From NCBI RefSeq assembly GCF_003473485.1, contig NC_053043.1, positions 1,188,001-1,252,000 of the forward strand: 64,000 nt of DNA. The letters run 5' to 3'. The position numbers and the translations under genes are program-made. Under the pieces are notes generated by a model, which saw nothing but the letters and a program-made list of their open reading frames with translations, was not told the DNA's origin and did not search any database. Shown in pieces: positions 48,500 through 60,720 of the stretch. The stretch's first letter is position 1, and each line of letters opens with the position of its first letter. This DNA comes from Medicago truncatula (Eukaryota > Streptophyta > Magnoliopsida > Fabales > Fabaceae).

Positions 48500-50550
48500 G
48501 TTCTATTTGATGGGTAGTTTTTACACATATAAAGCAAAAGTACTTAATGGAGAACACAGATTTCCAATTTCAAATAAAAAGGCATGCTTTTCTTTTTATT
48601 CCACTTAGTTTAGTCAATTTTGATAGACATATACGTCACTGATTGTGTTTTCAGGTTGGACCTTTGATTTACAAATTTACATATCGCGGGGTTCATGAAT
48701 TAAAATCCTAATTTGTTGCAACTTGTAACATTGTGTTTGTGCAACTATATCATTTATCACACATGGGATCAAGTGGTGTACTTAGACATAGTGTGTGGCT
48801 AGTGCTAGGAGCAGAAATAAGGATTCAACACTTCAACTATATATAAAACATATATGTTTAACTCATTAGTCTATTTTCCCTATATTCCTTGTTATGTTAT
48901 GCTACAAGTATTTTTTACTATATGTCTAAATTGAGTTGGATGTCCTAATGCATTTTTGTTGTGAATCACTAGAATTTATATATTTTTCGCTCATTTACAT
49001 GATGATATACTAAACTCTTTAATGTGTTTTTTCTATATTATAAATGTAATCTTCCATTTCTTCAAGAAATAGAGAAGATCTTGATCCACATTTGATAAGC
49101 AAAAAGATTATTTCCGTGACTTTAAAATATGTTCATGTCTAGATAGATATATCTAAATTAAAGCTCAAACTTATCATTTAAGGCATTGCATTTTTTATTA
49201 ATAAAATAAACAACAACAATTTAATATATTTTTTTGGCATGGTTTGGGTGTGATAAAAAATTATTGGAACCAAATATACATAAGTCTATTACCATATGCG
49301 CAAACAAGCACATAGAAATATATTGTTTTATGGGTTTGGAGCACACACGATATAAGAAAAAAGTTTGAGCATCAGAAATTTGCGTGGCAAGTCTTTAATT
49401 AGCACTCAGAATTTTGTAATTAAATAATTTAATTGAAATTTCTTAAAGAAAACTTGCAAATTGCATTCTCATATACAAGAGTTTGTTTCTTTAGTGGGAA
49501 GGGAGTAGGACCACTAGTTAGAGTTCAAAGTGGAAAATTTTTACTTCCCAGTTAACTCAAAAATGGAAATGACTTTGAAGGGGCACTATTTATTTTCTTT
49601 TTTACTAAAAAGGGGCAGCATTGTTTATATAAAAATAATAATTCAAATATAGTTAGTTATATGAGTCTAACCTTGTACGTGTACAAAGTTCAAAATCCTA
49701 GTGTAAAATGGTCTTCACTTTAATTAACAAAAAATTTATTTCTCCATTTTTTCATTAGAATATATTGGGATATATATATATATATTGGGATGTAGATTTA
49801 AATAGATTTATTTCGATGGATAAAGTACTATTTATGCTTCATCTCTAGCAAAGAGTTTAGTGTCACTTGTACTTTTATATTATCTAATTGAATAAGTAAA
49901 TTTGTTTGTTGTTAAAAAAAATTGAAAGTCAAACAAATTAACAGCACCTAGGGTTACAACAAAATAATGGTAAAAAGCCTCCAAATGTGGCAAAATAAAA
50001 GTGTTCAAAATACACATGCCCTTACTATGTAACATTGAAAATGTTAAAGTTATATCTTGAATTTATAATGAACATCAAGCAAAGGAAGTTCTTCAATCTA
50101 AAATAGAACAAATAAAACAACAAGACGTAAAACCATACAACGCTGCATCAAGACGGTGAACAAAACAAATTAAAATCGTCATGTTTAGACGACAAAATCA
50201 CAGAAAAGAAAAAAAATGGTATAGATGGTTAATTTCGAATTCAAAGAAAAGTATGTGTATGAATACAATTTTACTTGATGTGCAATGTTGGTACACATAT
50301 TTTACACTGATCAATAATGAATTGATTTGAATGGTAAGCAGTTTGTACCATTTAACTAGTGATCATTGATTCTAGTATATAGAGAAAATTTGGTTGGGTT
50401 CGAAGAATCAATCTTGTAAACTCCACAATTTTTCTGACGGGGATTAGTTAATGTTAAACTCCAAAAAATAAAAATTACTATTATGTCATATCATTTCACT
50501 CTTAAATTTATTTTACAATTAATTATTAGTAAGGATTGACAAAATGATAA
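48500..50550. other. Intergenic stretch, no gene seen
   Basis: AT-rich DNA upstream of copy B with short TA runs (for example near 49771-49785). No recognisable coding, RNA or bounded repeat. Confidence 0.5.
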
Positions 50551-50763
50551 AGGTTTATTAGATTAATTAAGTTTTTGGTCTCTATAAATATCTTCAGTTT
50601 TGTTTTTAGTCCCTATAAAAATAAATCACACTTTTTAGTCCTTACAAAATTTACCGTTAGAGTTTTTAGTCCTTACCGTCAAATGAGACTAACGGATGCT
50701 GACGTGGCAATGACAAGTCATTAATATTATTATTAAAAAAACAAGTCAGAATTTTCTATTTAA

Positions 50764-50939
50764 GGTTTTTTCTAGATTACCTTTAAAGAATGGTAGGTAA
50801 TTTGTCAATGAAAATGAACAATTTGTTGATGGGGTCAAGATAGTTCATGGATACCACTTAAAAATGTGCTTATCTGGCTAATATATATTGGTTGGGATAA
50901 ATTACCCACCATTCTTCCATGGGTACCCAAGTTGTCACC
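50764..50939. mobile_element. 176-bp MITE nested in the foldback element
   Basis: TCTATTTAA is perfectly duplicated at 50755-50763 and 50940-50948. The ends are GGT...ACC, and inner inverted repeats GAATGGTAGGTAATTT and GAATGGTGGGTAATTT (right, reverse complemented) support it. The opposite arm lacks this insert, which independently shows the boundaries. The 9-bp duplication points to a Mutator-like MITE. Confidence 0.8.
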
Positions 50940-51153
50940 TCTATTTAATTGTTTTTTCCAAAAAATTAATGATAAATAAGGAAATTACTAAAATACCCTT
51001 AATGTTTAATTAAAAAAAACCATTAGTTTTCCTTCCTTTTCTTCCCCAGCGAGACCTTTTCTTCTTCTTCTTCCAGATTTCTTCTTCATTCCCTCACCTT
51101 CTTCTTCTTTCCATCAAACCAAAACCCAAATTCATTCATTGTTTACTTCTTAT

Positions 51154-51310
51154 CTAATTTAAGTACTCTTGGTTCCATCATACAACAAATTTGGGGATTC
51201 TTATCGTGTGAACACCCGTACCCACCACGATCATCGTGGTGGGTACGGGTGTTCACACGATAAGAATCCCCAAATTTGTTGTATGATGGAACCAAGAGTA
51301 CTTAAATTAG
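51154..51310. repeat. Perfect 78-bp inverted repeat with 1-base spacer
   Basis: The left arm 51154-51231 and right arm 51233-51310 are exact reverse complements around C51232. The centre reads CCCACCACGAT-C-ATCGTGGTGGG. Beyond the arms the match stops at once. A transcript would fold into a 78-bp hairpin. It forms the centre of the foldback element. Confidence 0.97.
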
Positions 51311-51857
51311 AAACGAAAACGAAAACTGAAACTAAAATCGAAACGAAAACAAAATTGAATCGAAAAGAAATCCAAAGGTACTAAACGAAGAAGATGAAAT
51401 CAAAAGCTTAAACTGAACTGGAACGAATTTGAAACTGAAATCGAAGACGAGCCACTACCAGAACACGAACACGAACATGAAGAAGGTTGGGGAATGAAGA
51501 AGTTGAAGATGAAGAAGAAATATGGAAGAAGAAGGTCTCGCTGGGGAAAGAAAATAAGAGAAATAATTGGGTTTTTTTAGTTAAACATTAAGGGCATTTT
51601 AGTAGTTTCACACTTTACAATAAATTTTTTGGAAAAAACAATTAAATAGAAAATTCTGACTTGTTTTTTTAATAATAGTAATAATAATGATTTGTCATTG
51701 CCACGTCAGCATCTGTTAGTCTCATTTAACGGTAAGAACTAAAAACTCTAACAGAAAATTTTGTAGGGATTAAAAAGTGTGATTTATTTTTATATGGACT
51801 AAAAACAAAACTGAAGATATTTATAGGGACAAAAACTTAATTAACCCAAAGTTTATT

Positions 51858-54800
51858 GATTGTCCGTGTAAAATAAATTAACACTTATAATGCATGACCC
51901 ATGAACTCCATGTGTGCGTTGATTTGTTAAATAGTAAATACTAAACAGAACACCACAAGACAGAATAACACAAAATAAGACAGAACATCATCAGAATAAA
52001 ACTTTTATTATATTGAATAATTTTTGGTCATATACTATTGTTGGTGGACAAAAAGATATTTTTGTATTTTAGGTAATTTGTACATGAGACAAAAAGTTGA
52101 GATGTGGTTTAGTGAAAGACAAAAAGAATAGTTTTTGTCCTATTCCTTTCCTCCCATTTATTCTTTATTTTGTTTCAAAAACAGTTTTACAAATCGTTGT
52201 ACAACCGGAGTTGTCCTATCCTCTTAATTTTTTTAGCAGATCAAACACATGAATTATAATATGCTAACACGTTAATTAAAGTAACTTAAATGAGTGGCTA
52301 TGTATATATAGTTACTGTAATCCAAACTTTATTAACTATTGCTAATATTGAATGAAAGGAAACATTGTTACTGTTAATCCCACTATAAGCGTGGGGATTT
52401 ACATTCAACTAATAATGGAGGCTCAGCCAGCCGGCGGCCTTTTGGTACTTTTTTCACCAAACCTCGGCGGCAGTATTTTCCTTTCCATATAGTACACAGT
52501 TTCCATTTTCCTTTCACTAATTAACTTTTTGAAATGGCTTTGTTTTTATATGTTTGTTTTTCTTCTTGAAAATAAAGGAAAGTGCAAAGAAAATACAAGG
52601 AAGATAGTAGTAGGAAAGAAAGCAAGCAGAAAACAAATTGAATGGAAAGAAAAAGACTAGAAATTTAATTGATTTATTAGTTGGTTTGGTATCAATAAGA
52701 TATCGAAAGGAAAGAAAAATAAAATTGTTCTCTTCTCTTGTTTGATGTAGGATGAAAAGTAGGAGGTCAAAAACAACATTAGTACAACCCACAATGGATG
52801 CTTATTGAAGAGTGATTATGAAAACTTCACTTCTTTGAGGTTCTTAGTTTCTTAAATTGTGTATGAGTATAGGGGTGCAGGATTGTGGGTATGTGAAACT
52901 CCATCATAGGTGCTCAAGATGATATGTGACAAATAAAAGATAGAAAAATATTTTTTTATTTAAGAATGAAATAACGAAGTATTAAAAAAATAGAATTAGG
53001 TTTGAAAATTTATTCCTGTAATTTCTTTTGGAATCTCTGCGTAAAGTTACTCTCTTGATTAGTGGAATGGATAGTTGTTCTATCCTCTATAGTAGGTCTT
53101 TTTTGACCAAACTGGATAAACAATATTGTGTGTTGATTCTCTACTGCTCTTTTATCTAATTGTTCTTTGATTCAATTGTGGTTTTGCATTACAATCTTGT
53201 TGTTATTGCTTGCATATACATCAATAAATTCTAAGGACAAATTAGAACTGAGATGGGATAAAAAAATACTAACAATAAACACATTTAAAGTCTTTTTTTA
53301 GTAAAATACTTGTTGTTTATCCCCGTGAGCTTAACTCAGTTGGTAAGGATATCACATTTTATATGCAGGGGTTGAGGTTCGAATCCCGGACACTCCACTT
53401 CTCCATAATTAAATTGTGTAAGTTCTAGCAATTAGACTACTTGATTAAAAAAAAATACTAGTTGTTTAAATATGATTTTAGTCTCACGTAATTTTTGTTT
53501 CGAGCTTCATGTTTGGTGGACAAATCCATCCTACCGTCTAGAAGTTGTTATTTTGTAGTGTCGTTATAAGTTCGTTGTTTTTTGTTTGCTAACAAGACTC
53601 TGTTTTAAGTCATTTTTAGGCACATCTTGTGCATAACTTGGTTTTCACTCTTTGTTTAATATAATCACTTCTTTTTGGCCTCTTATAAAAAATGATTTTA
53701 GTCCTACAATTATAACTTTTTTTTTGTTTTGGTCCTACAACTTTTTTTGTTTGAATTCATTTTCTACAAATTCAAAAACCAATTGTTTTTAGTTTCTAAG
53801 GTCACGTGACGTGATTATATTGGACCAGATTTGGCATTAAAAAAAAAAAATAATGTTTCTAAATTTGCATAGACTGTACCTAAACATAAATCTTACATGG
53901 CTAAATCAAAAAATTAATATAATTACATAAACTAAAATTATATTTAAACATATATTTTATTTTTTTGCATAAATTAATCACTCCGCAACCTGCAAAACTT
54001 GCTATCTTTTGCATCCTTGAGTTTATTGGTGCTTCCAACTATACGTGATTATAATACAAGCATGTGTAATAGTACAAAAGTAATTACGCATAGAGAGAGT
54101 TATCAAAAAATAATAATCTCCGCACACATTAGAACACGAGGTTAAAATCTGTTTAATGTTAATATACTGACCAAATACATTATCTTATGAACTAACCATT
54201 GGTTTAAGTGCACTGCTTTTAAGCTTTCTTGAAATGCATTATATATAAATTAAACTATATACCATCATTGACAGTATGATGAATACATTGTCCTAATATT
54301 CATTGCTAGTAATTTACCATTAACATGGACTTCCATATAGGGATGATAGCTCATATTAGAAGCAGCAAAAGAAAATTGCCAATTTGATCCACTATATATA
54401 TATATATATATAAACACTAACTCATGTTGAATTCAGCCTTGTATAATTGCTACCTAAATATGATGGTGGAATGGAAATTATGGATGAAGCCACTCTGCTT
54501 TTATGTATTTGGAATAGGCGAATAGCATCAAATCAATGATAGTGAAAGTAACTTTGTTCTTCTACGTACTCTCTCTAATTCCATTATAGGCTTTTTACTC
54601 TCTCTTCCAAAATTAGCAACTTATTCAGCGCACTTGTATTCCATTAATCATTCAACTCAAGCATGATGGTCTTGGTACTGTTGATGGGTTTGGCACCCAT
54701 GGAACCAAGTCTACCTAAAGATGGAAAATAAGAGTTCAATTTGATATAGTTGGTGAATACCTTTAGTATTTCAATTACTTTTTTTTTGGTACAATTTACC

Positions 54801-57028
54801 TATCACATTTTAATCCCCCCTCCAATTTACCAGTCTATTTTTCTCCATTTAGGTTTCCTCAATTTACCCCATTTGAAGTCATGGATGTGTGACACGTGGC
54901 AAAAATAAAATAAATGGTTAAGATTAAAACCTTAGAAAAAACAAACTAGTTCTTCTCTTGTATCCGAAGCAACACACCAGTCTCCTTTCTTCTTCTTCTC
55001 TTCGTCACCGATCATCACTCCCCCTCTCGCCGGCGCCGGAGCCACCACCTCCGTCACTCTTTAGAGCATTTAGTCTCTATAGAGCTAGGCCAAACCTTTT
55101 GATTTCCAATTCACATTTCTTTTGAATGTTAAGTATACATACAGAATAACATTACTGAGATGCTTATCTTTGAACTGCAAGAATAGAGATAGAGAGGAGT
55201 GTAATTATACATACAATTACATTACGCCAATGCTAGTCTTTCCGTTGGTAGTGAAATAATATTCGGTTAAGATTGTTGAAGGACTACACGATGCAAAGGG
55301 ATTGAACGTTTTGAGGTAAAAAGTTCTAGGAATTAATTCGAATTTTAGAAATTAGAGTTGTTCTTGTTCAAGTAGATAAAAAGCGTAGAATTTTGGTAGC
55401 AAAACTCATAGATGGATGATGGAATTACTTGTAACATAAACTTTGTAGCACTTTGTGTTGTAAATTTGGAGTGTATTTCAAAAGTTCAATTATTTTGTGT
55501 CTCATATTTTCTATTGAGAAATATAGAAAAATATTTTAATAGAAAATAATTATCTTATTGTTAATTATAAACTTTGACTTGGTTTTGTAACATGTTTTTA
55601 ATTCTATATTTTGTAACTGCCTTTCTATTGATATCTCTTAAATGTGGCTATTATTAAGGTTTCTTTCTTGCTTGACTAAACAACTACATTTGGCCTAATG
55701 ATACACGTACAGCATAAGAATAAGAAGAAGGAAGTTACATTTTTTTACTTGTTGCTTTGATCAATATTTTGAAACAAAAATCCCTCCTTTACATTTTATG
55801 CTTCAAACTATACATGAATAGATTTTCATGAGTCTGACATATAATTCTGGGTTACATCCTCCTGAAAGAATTTCTTCTTGATAATTCTGAATCCTTGGTT
55901 TCAATTCAAGAAGAGCCTGCTGAATCCTGGAGGATTTGCGCTTATGAGGCGGATAAATCCGCACACCTCAGGTTATATAGCGGTTTACTACTGTGTAGGT
56001 TTTATAGAATTGTCAGTGGAAGATAACGATGGACCTGTATCGATGGCCAAGTCATAGACTAATATATAGCACAGATAAGTTTACTTGATATCTCTCTTGT
56101 TTATTCTCTTTAATACTTAATTATTTCTTGTTTTTATATGTTGATTATTATTTGGATAGAATTCTATGTAAATATTTTACAACACTTTATTCATCACAAT
56201 AGTAGTTAAAGAAAGAAATCCGGTGGATTTTTCATCGAACAAGATTAGATCCCCTATAAAGACGATAGGGTTTAATCCGTATAAATTATCCTAGTTTCGA
56301 ACCTCTATCCCTTGCTCTCTTTACATTTCTTGTAAACCAATTGAAATATGTTAAATATGCATGTATTAGATTTTAGTACTACATTGTTTTTTTTACAAAA
56401 GTGTAGTTATAATTGTAAGTTTAAAAGATTATAGTTTAGATATGATTGTAGTCATGACAATTATAACTTTTTTGTTTTGTTTTAGTCCATGTAAGTCTTT
56501 TTTCTTTTTGTTTGATTAGATATAGTTGTTGCTTTAAGTCCCTAACGTCATATGTGGGGCCATATCAGTTGACATTAGGGGACTAAAAACAATATTTTTT
56601 CAATTTGTAAAGATTGAACCAAAACCAAATATGATAATTAAACATCTTAAAGAACTAGAAGAAGTACTTTGCATATATTGTATGTAACAGAAGCTTATGA
56701 GTATCAGAACAAAACATAACATCTTTAACAACCATGAGATATATAAATCTAAGCAGTTTAACAAAATTATAATTGTATATAACAGAGTCAAGTCCAGCTA
56801 AGAGTTCACTGAATTAAACACTTTCTGTTCTTTAAAATGTTTCCCTTTTTCTTCATTTTGGTCTTCAAATGTATTTTAGTTGGAGAATCAAAATAGGGTC
56901 CGCTGGTAGCATTTTTGGCCAATCTAGAACGATGTCACGCTCATTTTGGACCAACATGTAGGAGTGTGATATATAATAATTTGATACTCCATATTTTAGG
57001 CATTACATGCAACTTCTTTTACCCCTCC
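51858..57028. other. Long intergenic stretch, no gene seen
   Basis: About 5.2 kb before WAT1-type copy C. It holds a SINE (53320-53454), a TA run (54391-54412) and relics with Mutator-like phrases near 53690-53960 and 56400-56650. Two short GC-richer patches (52425-52490 and 54960-55065, the latter with GCCGGCGCCGGAGCC) stand out but show no gene. Sequence 55870-56060 has balanced composition like an exon, but I could not assign it. Confidence 0.45.
53320..53454 (+). mobile_element. tRNA-derived SINE with target site duplication
   Basis: A 135-bp element with box A-like GTGAGCTTAACTCAGTTGGT, box B GGTTCGAATCCC and a 3' A-tail. Flanks ATACTTGTTGTTTA (53306-53319) and ATACTAGTTGTTTA (53455-53468) match at 13 of 14. 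The tRNA-like part cannot form a full cloverleaf, so it is not a tRNA gene. Confidence 0.85.
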
Positions 57029-60000
57029 TCATTTTTCTTGACTTTGTTGTTCATGTTCATCTGTTTGTGAATCTTCATTATCCTTAACCATCTGATTATT
57101 GTTGTTGAGGTTGCTTTTATCTTTTTCTATAGACCTCACAACTATTTCAACTGGGTCAAATTCATGTGGGTTTTTTGATGGCACTAATTGATTCTTTTTC
57201 TTCATCTCTTTACTTTTACCCCATACAACCGCATACAAGCCACATACAATCAACACCGCTCCAATAATGCTGAAATTGTTAACAAAGGTAACAAATTTTA
57301 AGTGTGCCAATAAAGTAAGTATTAGATTTTACCTCAAAAAATTAGGGTCCAATTAAACAACTTAGTATTTCAAAAACATTCTTAGAATGATTAATAAAAT
57401 TGAGAAAAGCAAATATACCTTCCAAGGTGTAGTTTCTCATTCAATATGGTACAACCAGCCAAAGCTACCATGAGAAGCATTAAAGGGGTAAAAACTGAGG
57501 CAAACAATGGACCTCTCATGTGTACACACCATGAAATTACAGCTACCATTGCTCCTGAAACCACTATACCCTGCACAATTCAATTTACATGGTAATGGTA
57601 TATCTTGAGCCTCGTGTAGAATGAATATTAGACTATTTTTATAATGTAAAAAACACATTTAAATGCTTCTTCTTTTTTTAACCTTTGTTGAAGTACTATA
57701 AAAAAATGACGCATAGATGAGAAGTGCATTAAGCTAACATACCGCATAAGCAACTGTTAGAAGTCTAATATTCCAACCCAATTTCCACTGACTCAAATCT
57801 CTCTCAAAGCATAGAGCAAGCACAATGGAAACAAGTGACGCCCAAAAAGATATCAACGCTGTGCTTGAGTAATGAGTAGGGTATCTTTCACTCATTTTTG
57901 TCTGTACCAAAAATTAATTAATTACTTAATAAAAAAAAATTTGTTGAATTAAAATAATTTTCATTGATTGATTGATATTTGTATAAATAATTTATTAACC
58001 AAAAAAATATCAAACCTGAATAATAAGCCAAAGTGCATAAGAGATGCTACTAGCCAAGGCACATAGAGAACCCGAAATGGTATTAGCAGTGGAGATAGTG
58101 TGTGTTACAACACCATTTTGATGATGTAAAAGATTTAAATGGAATGATCCCATCTTAATTTCAACACCTTTAACGAATGTCAATACCATTGCCCCACCAA
58201 TTCCTGTTAGTGTACCTAATATCTTTGCCTTCCCTGCTTTTGTTCTCAAATTCAATTTTTCCATACTGAAATTAAAAAAGTTTCATTGGATCAGCAAATT
58301 ATATATTAACTTTGTGATTCAAACTTTCGTAGAACTTATTTGTTTTGTAAAAAATGTAAATAAATAATAAGAAATTGATCCAATGATAAATTTTAGAAAT
58401 GGTTACTTTTCTTTTTTTGAAGAAGCAAATGTTTACTTTTCTTAAAGTATATATCTTAAAGTAGACTGAGATACAATTCTTCTGATGATGTTCTTACTTT
58501 TTTTTCCTCTTACAAAAAGATGCTTTGAGGTAGTTTTTTATTTGGTATACTATTTATAAATTATTACTACACTATAAAAAATGTTTATTTTTCTCTAAAA
58601 AAATTTGTTTATTTTAATGTTGGAACAAATGACCGATTTAGCAGGTAAATTCTTGATCTTCTCCAAAAAAATAATGTCTCAAATATTTTATTTTAGTATC
58701 TAAAGTCTATGAAAATTTATCATTTTAATTCTATAAAGACTATTTTCTATTTATGTATGTGTCTATATATAGGTAGTACAAATTTGATAGTTTAATCTTT
58801 AATGCTAACTCTAAATTTAAAACAACACATATAATAGTAACTTGTAAATTATAATTGGATGACAAAATGAGCCTTAATACTTACCCTAAGGAAACAGCCA
58901 TGATAAAGGTTACAGCTGGTATAAGGTTGGCCATTGCGGATGCAAATGTTGCTGAAGTTAAAGTCAGGGCTTGTAAGTAAAAGTTTTGAGCTAATGATCC
59001 CCTACATGAAAAATATAAAAATAAAACATACATATGTAAACTATGAAATATATAAATGGAGGTTGACACAACAATAGTAATTGGAAAAAGTAAAATAGTT
59101 AGAATCAGCATCAAATAAACAAACATCAGCATCATATCATTTGCAAGATTGTACGTGTTAAACAATAATTATTTATTAAAAATATACATATTATTATTAA
59201 ATTTACAAGTTGCAATGTAACTTATTTTTTTAAACATCTTTAGCATGCGCAAATTTACATATAATATAATAAGTATATAATTCTCGTTCTCGTGAGCTTA
59301 ACTCAATTGATAGGGACAATGCATAATATATACAAGATCTGGAACCTCGGCCACCACCAAAAAATATAAGTATATAATTCCCAATATTATATTTAGTTTT
59401 TTAATTATACTGAGTTTGAAACATCGACTATGTCCACTTAAAATAGTTGGAGTATATGCTTGTTTGTTGAAGTCTTGAAAAGTGGACGTAAATATAGTGA
59501 CTAGAAATACAAATCAATGGTCAAGAAAGAGTCACACATGCTTTATAGTACGTGGCTAGGACAATTCGGAATTTTCACCACTACTACATTCGTACTTGAC
59601 ATTTGTTTCTCTTCAAACTTGTTAATTGAATCAAAACATAACCATAAGAAAATCTTCATGCAAACGATAATTAAGGACCAAGCATATGTTATAAAAAATA
59701 AATGTGTCACTTACCCAAATAAACCGCATAGAAATGACTGAAACAGTATTGTCCAAGTCATCTTTGCCCTCTTCTTCCTGCAGCAAAATTAACAAAAGCA
59801 AGTGGGGTAATTAATTAATTAGGTTAATGTGATTTACTGTCATTATTGGCTCTTACCAGCTTCTCCACTTTCCTAAGCTATATGTATGAAAAGAAATGAT
59901 CGAATCTTCAAAAGAACGTTCTCAAATATTTTTAGCTTAGAATAAAAAACATATATTCTCACAAATTGATTTGATTTGATTTGATCATAAGCTCTTAAAC

Positions 60001-60267
60001 AAATATATTTATGTTATAAAAAAAAAATCTTTATGTTCAAAGAAGAGTGAATGAATGAAATCACCTTTCAAGAATGAAAGCAATTGGAGCTATGAAAGCA
60101 GTTGCAAATATAAAACGGTAGGCAACAACAATCCTTAAACTCATGCCATCGTTTACAGCTAACTTGTATAGAACATTAACACCAGCAAATGCTATTTGCA
60201 CCATAACCATTAACAACGTTGGCTTCAAACCTTGCACTACATTACACAAATTGTTCTTCATCATCAT
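57029..60267 (-). CDS. WAT1-related (UMAMIT/EamA) transporter, copy C
   Basis: Seven exons (minus): 60065-60267, 59715-59777, 58885-59001, 58016-58265, 57743-57901, 57419-57570, 57029-57269. They join to 1185 nt, 394 residues, no internal stop. Exons 2, 3, 5 and 6 have exactly the lengths seen in copies A and B. Landmarks: GLKPTLLMVMVQIAFAGVNV, SLAQNFYLQALTLTSATFAS, NLIPAVTFIMAVSLG, GTLTGIGGAMVLTFVKGVEI, MRGPLFASVFTPLMLLMVAL and IGAVLIVCGLYAVVWGKSKE, then a charged Gln/Asn/Glu-rich tail. In exon 5 it matches copy A at 33 of 53 residues; there SFWASLVSIVLAL replaces the STMGAIQATAFGL of copy A, so it is the outlier of the three. The ATG at 60267 is the first of three in a row; a longer frame begins at GTG. 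Intron 2 contains a SINE. Role as for copy A, substrate unknown. Confidence 0.94.
59284..59366 (+). mobile_element. Short SINE in intron 2 of WAT1-type copy C
   Basis: Box A-like GTGAGCTTAACTCAATTGAT matches the SINE at 53320, but box B is degraded (GGAACCTCGG). TAAGTATATAATTC is perfectly duplicated at 59270-59283 and 59367-59380. It is inserted in the gene's antisense direction. Confidence 0.75.
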
Positions 60268-60378
60268 CACCACGAGTGTGTGTGTGTATATATTTACGTT
60301 GAAATTTCACTTAATTAAGAGAGTGAATATTAAGTGACACATGCATGAGATGAAATGAAACAAAGAAGGGTGTGTCTG

Positions 60379-60386
60379 TATTTATA
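60379..60386 (-). promoter_or_regulatory. TATA box of WAT1-type copy C
   Basis: TATAAATA on minus, 112-119 bases before the ATG at 60267; the same motif and distance as in copy A. Confidence 0.55.
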
Positions 60387-60720
60387 GTGAATGAAGAAGA
60401 TTCCAAAGGTGAATTAAAGCGGCAGTGTTTGTTTGTTTGGTTACTTACACGTCATCATCTACGTTGTTACTATAGAAAAACTTACACGTTTTAGCTTCTT
60501 ATTTGACACGTGCGAAATTGGTCTTCGTGGGCCTCAATAATAAGGGTTTGCCTCTACTGCATGCTGCTATGCATGAAACTCAGTGAGATATTAACTTGAT
60601 TACTCTATTTGTAACTTCTCCATTTCCACCTCTTCAATAACTCCACCATATATATTAATTCATGCTCTCTGCGCGAGGACTGATTTCATTTTCCATGATA
60701 ATCAACTTGTAGTAGTATTG

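Larger units (their letters stand above)
50560..51848. mobile_element. 1.29-kb foldback element (Mutator-like ends)
   Basis: Nearly the whole element is an inverted repeat. The left arm opens GATTAATTAAGTTTTTGG and the right arm, reverse complemented, GGGTTAATTAAGTTTTTG. Both then share ATAAATATCTTCAGTTTTG, GATGCTGACGTGGCAATGAC, TTTAATTGTTTTTTCC and CCCCAGCGAGACCTT. The arms are about 600 bases with moderate divergence and meet in a perfect central palindrome. Flanks AGGTTTATT (50551-50559) and AAGTTTATT (51849-51857) match at 8 of 9, a likely 9-bp target duplication. No transposase is encoded. The left arm has been interrupted by a smaller MITE. Confidence 0.75.

Noticed and set aside
53320-53454. 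A tRNA gene
   Set aside because: Boxes A and B are present, but the acceptor and anticodon stems do not pair, and an A-tail plus target duplication show a SINE.
60268-60273. GTG start for WAT1-type copy C
   Set aside because: A plant nuclear gene should use the first ATG, at 60267.
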